From NCBI GenBank assembly GCA_028716905.1, contig JAQUOX010000003.1, positions 1 through 42,451 of the forward strand: 42,451 bases of DNA. The letters run 5' to 3'. Below the pieces are notes generated by a model. It saw nothing but the letters and a program-made list of their open reading frames with translations. It searched no databases and was not told the DNA's origin. Made by a program: the position numbers and the translations under genes. Shown here piece by piece: positions 1 to 8,080 of this stretch. Positions within the stretch are counted from its first letter, which is position 1, and every line of letters starts with the position of its first letter. This DNA is from Minisyncoccota bacterium (GTDB taxonomy: Bacteria; Patescibacteriota; Minisyncoccia; Minisyncoccales; Minisyncoccaceae).

Positions 1-875
1 TCTTTGGCCATTATTTTTTTGACATCTTTGGGGTTGGCTGATTTCAAGGCGCTCCTTATCCCCGCCAAAGGAACACGGGTGCAGGATTCAAAGTATCCCG
101 CAATCAATTCGTCCCTCAGGGACATTATTTTGCCGAACATATCCTTGGGGTCGTCCGAGATGTTGATAACATTGCCCCAGGAAGTCGACATTTTCCTTCC
201 GTCCAAGCCGTAAATCATTTTTAAGGTCATAATGTCCTGGGGCTTCTGGTTGAATAATCTTTGCATCTCCCGGCCTGCCTTTAAATTGAAAAGTTGGTCG
301 AACCCGCCCACTTCCAGGTCGGCTTTTATAACCACCGAATCATAGCCCTGGAAAACCGGGTACAATAGCTCGTGGAGGCCGATTTCTTTGCCCTGCTCCC
401 ACCTTTCTTTGAAGTTCCTTCTCTGAATCATCTGCTGAGCGGTAAAATGCATGCAAATCTCAATCAATTCTTTTATCTTTAATTTATTCAGCCATTCGCT
501 GTTGTAGTATACGTCCGCTTTTTTCAAATCAAGAATCCTCCCGATCTGGGGAAGATAATCTTTCATGTTTTCTCTTATCTCTTGGGAGCTTAAGGGCCTT
601 CTCATGGCCGTCTTGTCGGAAGCATCTCCGACCATGGCCGTAAAGTCGCCGATAATCAAAATGATTTTGTGCCCCAAATCCTGAAAATCCCTCAGCTTCA
701 TCAGCTGGGTGGCTCGGCCCAAATGAATTTTCGGCCCGGTGGGGTCTATTCCGAATTTAATATTAAGCTTTTTGCCGGACAAAAGCTCGTGTTTTAAATG
801 CTTTTTGTCTATTATGTCTTCCGCTCCCCGGCTCAATATTTCTTCTATTTTTTGAGGATTGGTATTGATTTTCAT
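1..875 (-). CDS. tyrS: Tyrosyl-tRNA synthetase, C-terminal part beyond window edge
   Basis: Reverse-strand reading from ATG at 875: MKINTNPQKIEEILSRGAEDII...FGIDPTGPKIHLGRATQL (HIGH-like) ...DGRKMSTSWGN (KMSKS-like). Open at window start. Confidence 0.9.
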   Translation of the reverse strand, partial: MKINTNPQKIEEILSRGAEDIIDKKHLKHELLSGKKLNIKFGIDPTGPKIHLGRATQLMKLRDFQDLGHKIILIIGDFTAMVGDASDKTAMRRPLSSQEIRENMKDYLPQIGRILDLKKADVYYNSEWLNKLKIKELIEICMHFTAQQMIQRRNFKERWEQGKEIGLHELLYPVFQGYDSVVIKADLEVGGFDQLFNLKAGREMQRLFNQKPQDIMTLKMIYGLDGRKMSTSWGNVINISDDPKDMFGKIMSLRDELIAGYFESCTRVPLAGIRSALKSANPKDVKKIMAK

Positions 876-880
876 ATGTT

Positions 881-964
881 CTAAATTAATTTTCCTAAAT
901 ATTTATCTGCTTTTTCGTAATAGTTTCTTGTTTGCTTTTCGGAAAATTTAAAATCTTCAAACAT
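881..964 (-). pseudogene. 27-aa ORF, possible remnant of a HEPN-type partner of the upstream nucleotidyltransferase gene
   Basis: Reverse-strand ATG at 964, stop at 881-883: MFEDFKFSEKQTRNYYEKADKYLGKLI*; begins 3 bp after the regulator's stop codon; resembles the first helix of HEPN proteins. Confidence 0.35.
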
Positions 965-967
965 GAA

Positions 968-1531
968 TTAAATAATCTTAATTACCCCTTCTTTGAAAAT
1001 GTTTTTTAGGAAATCGTCCTTTCCGTCCTTCTTTTTTTTAAATTCCTCTGAAGAAAAATCAATAATGTTAATCTCTCTTTTCAGCCGGTCCTGTAACGGC
1101 AAAATCAGCTTTTTGGCCCTTAGGCCGTTATGGTCTCCTATTAATAATAAATCTATGTCGCTTTCGGCATCAAAAGATTTGCCCTTTTCAAGTCTGCTTT
1201 GGGCATAAGAGCCAAAAACATAAGCCGCCTCCAGCCCTTTCAGCCCAGACAAGGCCTCTTTTATTTTTTCGGGCAACCCGTATTTGCTTTCATAGATAGA
1301 TTTTAATTCTTTCAAAAGGGGGTATCCTTTATTAAGATAAAAGTACTTTTCCCGGCCCATCTTCTCTGAATTTAAAATTCCCTCTTTCTCCAGTTCTTTA
1401 AGTTTACGAAAAAGATTACCGGCGTCCTCATTCAAAATCTGGGCCAGCTCGTTAATATAATGTTTCCTGTCCTCGTTTAAAAAATAATAGCCCAGTATTT
1501 TTATCGCGGTTTTCGACTTAAGGCTTGTCAT
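968..1531 (-). CDS. Winged-HTH regulator fused to a MNT-type nucleotidyltransferase domain
   Basis: N-terminal wHTH (INELAQILNEDAGNLFRKLKELEKEGIL) followed by VFGSYAQSRLEKGKSFDAESDIDLLLIGD (GS...DxD NTase signature). Confidence 0.8.
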   Translation of the reverse strand: MTSLKSKTAIKILGYYFLNEDRKHYINELAQILNEDAGNLFRKLKELEKEGILNSEKMGREKYFYLNKGYPLLKELKSIYESKYGLPEKIKEALSGLKGLEAAYVFGSYAQSRLEKGKSFDAESDIDLLLIGDHNGLRAKKLILPLQDRLKREINIIDFSSEEFKKKKDGKDDFLKNIFKEGVIKII

Positions 1532-1535
1532 AATA

Positions 1536-1589
1536 GCTATTGTAAGTTCTTACAATAGCCATTGTAAATCATTACAATAACCCTGTCAA
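1536..1589 (-). promoter_or_regulatory. Promoter with two tandem inverted-repeat operators for the wHTH-NTase gene
   Basis: Minus strand TTGACA (1584-1589), 17-bp spacer, TACAAT (1561-1566). Inverted repeats GCTATTGTAAG-TT-CTTACAATAGC (1536-1559) and ATTGTAA-ATCA-TTACAAT (1561-1578). Confidence 0.7.
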
Positions 1590-1626
1590 GCATTGCAAAA
1601 ACCGCAAAAAATGGTAGCATTGAAGC

Positions 1627-3516
1627 ATGAAAAAAAGAATAAAAAAACCTCTCTCCTCTCCCTTAAGAATACTTTCCACGATAGTCGTTTTTTCTTTATT
1701 GACCGGCTCGGCTTTGTTTTTGTATTTCATTAAAGATCTGCCCCGGCCGGAAGTTTTTACCGAAAGCGAGATAAGCCAGGTCACGAAAATTTACGACCGG
1801 AAGGGCGAAATCGTCCTATCCAGCGTCTATGGAGAAGAAAAAAGAACCTATGTCCCCTTGTCCGACGTCCCCGACCACCTGCAAAAAGCCGTAATCGCCA
1901 CCGAAGACGCCAATTTTTACAATCATTGGGGAGTAGACTTCGCCGGCGTTTTAAGGTCAATCAGAAACAATTTCGTCTCCAGGGGCCTTTACCAGGGAGG
2001 GTCAACCATCACCCAACAATTAATCCGCTCCACCTTTCTTACTTTGGAAAAATCCATTGAAAGAAAAATAAAAGAGCTTGTTCTTTCAATCGAGCTGGAC
2101 AGGCGATATTCCAAAGACCAAATCCTTGAGTGGTATTTCAATCAAGTTCCTTTCGGCGTTAACATCTACGGCGCCCAGGAGGCCGCTTTGACTTACTTTC
2201 AAAAACCGGTTAAAGAAGTTTCCTTGGCCGAGGCCGCTCTTTTGGCCGCCACTATCCAAGCCCCCAGTTATTACTCTCCTTATGGAAGTCATCTTGAGAA
2301 TTTACTGGCCAGAAAAGATTATGTTTTGGAAAGAATGGAAGAAGAAGGATTTATCTCCCAAGAAGAAAAAGAGGGCGCCCAAAAAGAAGAACTAAAATTC
2401 AACAAGCTTCCCAAAACCCAGGCTGTTCATTTTGTTGAGTTTGTGAAACAGCAATTGGAAGATATCTACGGCTCTGATTTTTTGGAAATAAAAGGGCTTA
2501 AGATATATACCACTCTTGACTGGGAATTGCAGCAATTCGCGGAGACAACCCTTAAAGAACAGGTTGCTTCAAATAGGATTAATTTTAACGCCTACAATTC
2601 CGCCTTGGTGGCCATTGACCCCAAGACAGGAGAAATATTGGCCATGATCGGTTCGGCCGATCCCTGGGACGACTCTTTGCCCGAGGGATGCGACCCGACA
2701 ACGAACTGCAAATTCGTCCCCAGTTATAACGTGGCCGTCCAAGGAGAAAGGATGCCCGGCTCTTCTTTTAAGCCCTTTATTTACGCCGAAGCGTTTAAAA
2801 AAGGATATAACGACTTAACCGTGGTTGTCGATGAATTGACGAACTTCGGCACGCCCGATGATTCTTATATTCCTCATAATTACGACGGCTTTTTCCGCGG
2901 GCCCGTAACTTTAAGAAGCGCCCTGGCCCAATCCTTAAACATTCCCTCGGTAAAAGTTTTAAGGGATTTGGCCGGCCTGGAAGACAGTATCGCTCTGGCT
3001 AAAAGAATGGGCATTACCACCCTGGACAGAGGGCTGAGCTTTTACGGCTTGTCCTTGGTTTTGGGCGGCGGGGACGTAAAACTATTGGATATGGTTTCCG
3101 CCTACAGCGTTTTCGCCAACGGCGGCTACAGGATAGAACCGTCGCCGATATTAAGGATAGAAGACAGCCAGGGGAATATAATTTATGAGAATAAAAAAAC
3201 CCCGAGAAAAGTCCTGGAGAAAAACGTTTGCGACTTGATAACGGACATCCTTTCCGACAATGCCGCCCGGGCGCCCATTTTCGGATGGAATTCCAATTTA
3301 AGGTTCGACAACCCGAAAGTGGCGGCGAAAACAGGAACCACCAACGACAATATCGACGGCTGGACGCTGGGATACACGCCCGATGTCTGCGTCGGGGTTT
3401 GGAGCGGGAACAACGACAATACGTCCATGACCGGAGCGGTCGGCGAATCTTCAGCCGGACCAATCTGGAGAAAGGTTATGGAAAAAGCTATTGAGATATA
3501 TTCGTCGAGCGATTAG
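1627..3516 (+). CDS. mrcA: Class A penicillin-binding protein (glycosyltransferase/transpeptidase)
   Basis: ATEDANFYNHWGVD, GGSTITQQL (GT51), SSFKPF (SxxK) and KTGT transpeptidase motifs. Confidence 0.93.
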   Translation: MKKRIKKPLSSPLRILSTIVVFSLLTGSALFLYFIKDLPRPEVFTESEISQVTKIYDRKGEIVLSSVYGEEKRTYVPLSDVPDHLQKAVIATEDANFYNHWGVDFAGVLRSIRNNFVSRGLYQGGSTITQQLIRSTFLTLEKSIERKIKELVLSIELDRRYSKDQILEWYFNQVPFGVNIYGAQEAALTYFQKPVKEVSLAEAALLAATIQAPSYYSPYGSHLENLLARKDYVLERMEEEGFISQEEKEGAQKEELKFNKLPKTQAVHFVEFVKQQLEDIYGSDFLEIKGLKIYTTLDWELQQFAETTLKEQVASNRINFNAYNSALVAIDPKTGEILAMIGSADPWDDSLPEGCDPTTNCKFVPSYNVAVQGERMPGSSFKPFIYAEAFKKGYNDLTVVVDELTNFGTPDDSYIPHNYDGFFRGPVTLRSALAQSLNIPSVKVLRDLAGLEDSIALAKRMGITTLDRGLSFYGLSLVLGGGDVKLLDMVSAYSVFANGGYRIEPSPILRIEDSQGNIIYENKKTPRKVLEKNVCDLITDILSDNAARAPIFGWNSNLRFDNPKVAAKTGTTNDNIDGWTLGYTPDVCVGVWSGNNDNTSMTGAVGESSAGPIWRKVMEKAIEIYSSSD

Positions 3517-4652
3517 AGCTTGATGGGCATCACCACGTACAAATAACTCGCGTCCCCCACCGGCCTTATCACCGCCGGACCATCATCGCCCTGAAACTCA
3601 AACATGATTTCCGAGCTCTTGATGGTGGTCAGCCCGTCAATCAGGAATTTCCAATTAAAGGAAACCTTCAGCGAGCTTCCTTCTATCTTGGCGGGGATGT
3701 TTAAGTTGGCCTCGCCGACATCCGCGTCCTGACTGAAGATTTCCACCTCTTTTTCTTTGGCTGTTATTTTCAAAACCACCTCGTTGGTTCTGCCGCCGAA
3801 AATGCCGGCTGTTTTTATCTGCTTCAAAAATTCTTCTTTATTCACCGTAATTTTGGTCTTGCCTTCTTTGGGAATGATTTCCTGATAAGAGGGGTATTCT
3901 CCCTCGATTTGCCTGGAAATCAAATTTATTTCCGGATGATTAACCGTCGTTAAAAATGTTTCAAACAAGACCTGGGATTCCGACAAATAAATCCTTAAAA
4001 CTTTTTCCTCGTCGCTGATTATATTAATAAGTTCCTTGGCCGCTCTCTGGGGAAGAATAAAACTAGCCCCCTCTTTAAACATGTTTTTGTATCCCTGCTT
4101 ATTGGAAAAAACCATCACTTTCTCCGACAACCTGAAGCTGTCCGTGGCCACCAGCTTAACCACGTCTTTTTCAAACAAGAAATACACGCCCGATATTTCC
4201 GGTTTTATCTGGGATAAGCTGACCATGTCGGCCACGCCCGCCAGTCCTTCTTTTATCTTTCTTGCGTCAACCTCAATAAAAACATCCTTGGAAAAAGTAG
4301 GAATAATGGGAAATTCGTCGGCAGTAAACCCCTTAATTTGGGTCTTGTAATTTTTCCCCTCCAGCACCAGGGTATTTCCTTTTTCCTTGATATTCACCTT
4401 TTCGTCGGACAAAGACCCGGTTATTTGGCCAAGGAGCTTGGCCGGGACCGCGATTTTTCCCTCTTTCTCCGTTTTACACATTCCCCACCACTGAACGCCC
4501 AATTCCAGGTCGGTGGCCGATATTTTCAAAAAATTGGGCAGGACCTCGATTAAAACGTTGTCCAAAATCGGCAGGGTCAGGTTTTTTCCCGTCACCCTTT
4601 CTGTAACACTTACTCCTTTTTTTAGTTCTTTGGTTAAGATTGTTAAATTCAT
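3513..4652 (-). CDS. dnaN: DNA polymerase III beta sliding clamp
   Basis: 379-aa protein with beta-clamp layout (N-terminal MNLTILTKELKKGVS, C-terminal YLYVVMPIKL); directly downstream of dnaA. Confidence 0.93.
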   Translation of the reverse strand: MNLTILTKELKKGVSVTERVTGKNLTLPILDNVLIEVLPNFLKISATDLELGVQWWGMCKTEKEGKIAVPAKLLGQITGSLSDEKVNIKEKGNTLVLEGKNYKTQIKGFTADEFPIIPTFSKDVFIEVDARKIKEGLAGVADMVSLSQIKPEISGVYFLFEKDVVKLVATDSFRLSEKVMVFSNKQGYKNMFKEGASFILPQRAAKELINIISDEEKVLRIYLSESQVLFETFLTTVNHPEINLISRQIEGEYPSYQEIIPKEGKTKITVNKEEFLKQIKTAGIFGGRTNEVVLKITAKEKEVEIFSQDADVGEANLNIPAKIEGSSLKVSFNWKFLIDGLTTIKSSEIMFEFQGDDGPAVIRPVGDASYLYVVMPIKL

Positions 4653-4877
4653 AATTATTATATTAATTTTATATTCTTATTTAAAACTTATTTATTATTG
4701 ATTTTTGTTTTTTGGTGGATAAATTGTTTTTTCTCAATCTTTAAAACGAATTTTCGTCTGATTTTTTCGGGAAGAGTTGTGGAAAAAAAGGGGTTTTCAT
4801 AAGGAATTTTTCGGTTGTTTTTTTGGGGTGAATTTATTTAATGTTTTTTCCTTCTTCTTTCCCCGGCTTATTAACAG
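4653..4877. other. Candidate oriC (AT-rich dnaA-dnaN intergenic region with degenerate DnaA boxes)
   Basis: AT-rich; TTATCCACC (rc, 4714-4722), TTTTCCACA (rc, 4778-4786) and TTATTAACA (4868-4876) compared with TTATCCACA. Confidence 0.35.
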
Positions 4878-6239
4878 TTAATTACTATACACTCTTTGTA
4901 AAATCAGGTCTATCTCCTGGTGTGTTTTTTCGTCTTCTTCCGCCCTTTTTTCGATTAATTGACAGGCGTGGATAACGGTGGTGTGGTCTTTGCCGCCGAA
5001 CTTTCTCCCTATCTCGGAGTAAGAAAGCTTTAATTCTTTTTTAAGGAGGAACATGGCAACCTGGCGGGGTCGGGAAAACTCTTTTTTTCTGGAAACGAAA
5101 AACATGTTTCCATTGGGGATGTCGTAAAACTCGGTAACGGACTGGATTATCTTTTTGGGGTTGGTTATTCTGGAAGGAGAAACGATGATGGTTTTTAACA
5201 GTTTTTTCGCATCTTCCAGCGTCGGGCTTTTATTGTTCGCCTTCTTGAAGATTATTAATCGGTTCAGGGCGCTTTCCAATTCTCTGATGTTCCTTTGAAT
5301 ATTATTGGCGATAAAATCAATAATATCTTTCGGCAGGTCAACGTTTTTCTCCTCAACTTTTTGTTTTAAAATAGCCACTCTTGTTTCAAAGTCGGGGGAA
5401 GAAATGTCGGCGATCATTCCTCCTTTGAATCGCGACTTCAATCTTTCCGTGATGGCCGGAATGGTGCTGGGATGCCTGTCCGAGGACAGGATGATCTGTT
5501 TGTTCTTCTGGTACAAAGAATTAAAGGTGTGAAAAAATTCTTCCTGGGTTTTGTCCTTGCCGGCGATAAACTGGATGTCGTCTACGATTAAAACGTCCAG
5601 CTCCCTTAAATTCTTTTTTAACTCCTCGACGCTGTGGTTTTTAATGGAATTTATAATAATGGAAATCAGTTTTTCGGCCGGAAGATATTTCACTCTTTTT
5701 TCTGGCGCGTCTTCTTTTATCTTGTTGCCGATGGCCTGGACCAGATGGGTCTTGCCCAATCCTACTCCCCCGTACACGAACAGAGGGTTGTAGTTTTTGC
5801 CCGGCTCTTCCACCACGGCCATAGCCGCGGCGAAAGCCATTTCATTAAATGGGCCGACAATAAAATTTTCGAAAATATAGCGGGGGTTCAAATTGGTTTC
5901 CTTGTTAACCTCCAGCTCTTTAAAGCCCAGCTGCTCGGCCAAAATATCTTCCCGGTCGGCGGATTTCTTGCCTCCGGCCACCTTTTTTGTTTTTCTGGGG
6001 TCAACGACAAAGGAAATGTTTTTGACGTTCTCGTCTACTGAATGAAGAGTTTTTAAAATATCTTTTCCGTATTTTTGTTCCAGCCATTCCTTGGAAAAAG
6101 AGTTGGAAACGGAAATGATGGCCGTATCGTTTTCCAAAGACAAGATTTTGGTGTTGGCAAACCAGGTGGCGAAATTAGCCGGAGAAATGTTTAATTGTAT
6201 TTGAGCCAGTACGGACTGCCAAAGGTTTTCTAAATCCAT
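4878..6239 (-). CDS. dnaA: Chromosomal replication initiator protein DnaA
   Basis: NPLFVYGGVGLGKTHLVQAIG (Walker A), VLIVDDIQFIAGK (Walker B), C-terminal GRKFGGKDHTTVIHACQLIE DNA-binding signature. Confidence 0.97.
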   Translation of the reverse strand: MDLENLWQSVLAQIQLNISPANFATWFANTKILSLENDTAIISVSNSFSKEWLEQKYGKDILKTLHSVDENVKNISFVVDPRKTKKVAGGKKSADREDILAEQLGFKELEVNKETNLNPRYIFENFIVGPFNEMAFAAAMAVVEEPGKNYNPLFVYGGVGLGKTHLVQAIGNKIKEDAPEKRVKYLPAEKLISIIINSIKNHSVEELKKNLRELDVLIVDDIQFIAGKDKTQEEFFHTFNSLYQKNKQIILSSDRHPSTIPAITERLKSRFKGGMIADISSPDFETRVAILKQKVEEKNVDLPKDIIDFIANNIQRNIRELESALNRLIIFKKANNKSPTLEDAKKLLKTIIVSPSRITNPKKIIQSVTEFYDIPNGNMFFVSRKKEFSRPRQVAMFLLKKELKLSYSEIGRKFGGKDHTTVIHACQLIEKRAEEDEKTHQEIDLILQRVYSN

Positions 6240-6377
6240 AATCGTATTTTTATTATACCTGATTTATTATATTAGATAAAGTCAAGAAAGGCAAAAACCG
6301 TTGAAGAATAAGGGCTTTTAAGGGGGGTGTGAAAAACGGGTGGACAAAGTGTTAATAAGGCGGAACCGCTTATTTTA

Positions 6378-6406
6378 TTGACCCCGGGCTTTTTTTCTGT
6401 TATATT
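6378..6406 (+). promoter_or_regulatory. Sigma70-type promoter for rpmH
   Basis: TTGACC-N17-TATATT, 28 bp upstream of the rpmH ATG. Confidence 0.6.
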
Positions 6407-6433
6407 TAAAACATTAAATTAAAGTTTTGAATT

Positions 6434-6571
6434 ATGAGAGTTACAACCTACAGGCCGAAAAAGAAGAAAAGAAAAAGAACCCACGGCTTTATTAAGCGCT
6501 CAAAAACCGCTAGCGGAAGGAAGATTTTAAAAAAGAGAAGAACTAAGAAAAGAGCAAGGCTTTCGGTTTAA
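6434..6571 (+). CDS. rpmH: 50S ribosomal protein L34
   Basis: [45 protein letters not shown] (45 aa); absent from the supplied ORF track because of its length; canonical position before rnpA. Confidence 0.95.
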   Translation: MRVTTYRPKKKKRKRTHGFIKRSKTASGRKILKKRRTKKRARLSV

Positions 6572-6577
6572 TTTATA

Positions 6578-6916
6578 ATGTTGCCTAAAATAAACAGGCT
6601 GAGAAAAAAAAAGGACCTTGGAAGGGTTTTCAAAAAAGGAAAAAATGTGCGAAGTCCGGTTCTTTATTTCAAGATCCTGAAAACCAAAGAGCCGTCGTCA
6701 AGGATAGGATTTATCGTCAGCAAGAAAATTTCTTTGAAGGCCGTGGAAAGGAACAAGATAAGGAGAAGGTTAAGAGAGTCCGTCAGAGCGGCGTTGAGCA
6801 CGCTGAAAGAGAGCTGGGACATAGTCATTATCGCCTCGCCGCGGATTAAAAAAAGCAGCTTTGAGGAAATCAGAAAAGAAACAGAAGAGACTTTTAAAAA
6901 TATAAACAATGTTTGA
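6578..6916 (+). CDS. rnpA: Ribonuclease P protein component
   Basis: MLPKINRLRKKKDLGRVFKKGK...RIGFIVSKKISLKAVERNKIRRRLRE. Confidence 0.95.
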   Translation: MLPKINRLRKKKDLGRVFKKGKNVRSPVLYFKILKTKEPSSRIGFIVSKKISLKAVERNKIRRRLRESVRAALSTLKESWDIVIIASPRIKKSSFEEIRKETEETFKNINNV

Positions 6917-7610
6917 ATTTTTTTCAACAATTTTCAATACCGTACTTTACCAGCCCATACTGAATCTTTTGGTTTGGCTTTACGGCGTTATCGGCAATTT
7001 CGGCTGGGCCATAATCGCCTTGACCCTGATTGTCAAAATCATTTTGAATCCTTTGAACCAAAGGGCCTTGGAGTCGCAAAAGACGATGATGGAAATGCAA
7101 CCCCGGATAAAAGAACTGCAGAATAAATTCAAAAACAAGGAGCAACAGGGCCGGGAGCTGCTGAAGCTTTATCAGGAAACAAAGTTCAATCCTTTTTCCG
7201 GGATATTCCTCCTTTTCCTCCAATTGCCCGTTCTTTGGGCCCTTTTCAGGGTTTTTCAAAGCGGGTTGGATTTTGAGAAAACAAACGGGCTCCTCTACTC
7301 CTTTATTTCTTTGCCCCAGGCGATAAACCCGTATTTCTTGACGATTAATCTGGCCGAGCCGAGCATTTTTTTGGCCGGGATTACGGCTGTTGTCCAGTAT
7401 CTGCAGACGAAAACGGCGGCCCTTCCCCAGGCGGAAAGCAAGGACCAGGCGGAGAGAGTTTCCCAGATGGTTCAGAAGCAGACGATGCTTTTTATTCCGG
7501 CTTTTACGTTTTTCATTCTTTTTAAGCTGCCGGCGGCCATTGCTCTTTACTGGTCGCTGACCACGGTTTTAAATATTATTCAGCAAAGGAAAATATTTAA
7601 GAAAACATGA
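6909..7610 (+). CDS. yidC: Membrane protein insertase YidC
   Basis: YidC/Oxa1 core: NFGWAIIALTLIVKIILNPLNQRALESQKTMMEMQPRIKELQ; downstream of rnpA. Confidence 0.93.
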   Translation: MFEFFSTIFNTVLYQPILNLLVWLYGVIGNFGWAIIALTLIVKIILNPLNQRALESQKTMMEMQPRIKELQNKFKNKEQQGRELLKLYQETKFNPFSGIFLLFLQLPVLWALFRVFQSGLDFEKTNGLLYSFISLPQAINPYFLTINLAEPSIFLAGITAVVQYLQTKTAALPQAESKDQAERVSQMVQKQTMLFIPAFTFFILFKLPAAIALYWSLTTVLNIIQQRKIFKKT

Positions 7611-8080
7611 ACGAAAAAGAATTATTGGAATCAATAGAGGAAATAGTTAGGGAATTTTTCGGCCGAGCCGGTTCGGAGGCGGAAGTTAAGAAGATATCCC
7701 TGGAAGAATCGGAGGGCCGGGAGGTTTTGATGTTGAATCTGAAAACCAAAGAAGCCAATATTTTTATCGGCAAACAGGGATTGGTTTTGTCGGACATCCA
7801 GCTCCTCTTGAGGAAAATGATCAAGAAAAAGACGGACAAGGATTTTTTCCTGAATCTGGACATAGACGACTACAAGAAATACAAAGAAGATTATTTAAGG
7901 GAAATGGCCCAGAGCGCCGCTGACGAAGCAATCGGCCAAAAAGAAAAAAAAGAGCTGCCCTTGGCCTCTGCTTTTGACAGAAGGATAGTTTATCTGGAGT
8001 TGTCAAAAAGAAACGACATTAAAGTGGAAAGCGTTGGAGAAGGCGAAGAAAGGAAAATAATCCTTACCCCTTTGGATTAA
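7607..8080 (+). CDS. jag: KH-R3H RNA-binding protein Jag/KhpB
   Basis: KH-like core IFIGKQGLVLSDIQLLLRKM and C-terminal R3H (LPLASAFDRRIVYLELSK); ATGA overlap with yidC. Confidence 0.88.
   Translation: MNEKELLESIEEIVREFFGRAGSEAEVKKISLEESEGREVLMLNLKTKEANIFIGKQGLVLSDIQLLLRKMIKKKTDKDFFLNLDIDDYKKYKEDYLREMAQSAADEAIGQKEKKELPLASAFDRRIVYLELSKRNDIKVESVGEGEERKIILTPLD

Noticed and set aside
1572-1784. 70-aa minus-strand ORF over the regulator/PBP intergenic region
   Set aside because: Antisense to the PBP N-terminus and overlaps the promoter/operators; no coding support.
3014-3463. 149-aa minus-strand ORF, Arg/Cys/Ser-rich
   Set aside because: Antisense to the transpeptidase domain of the PBP; low-complexity composition.
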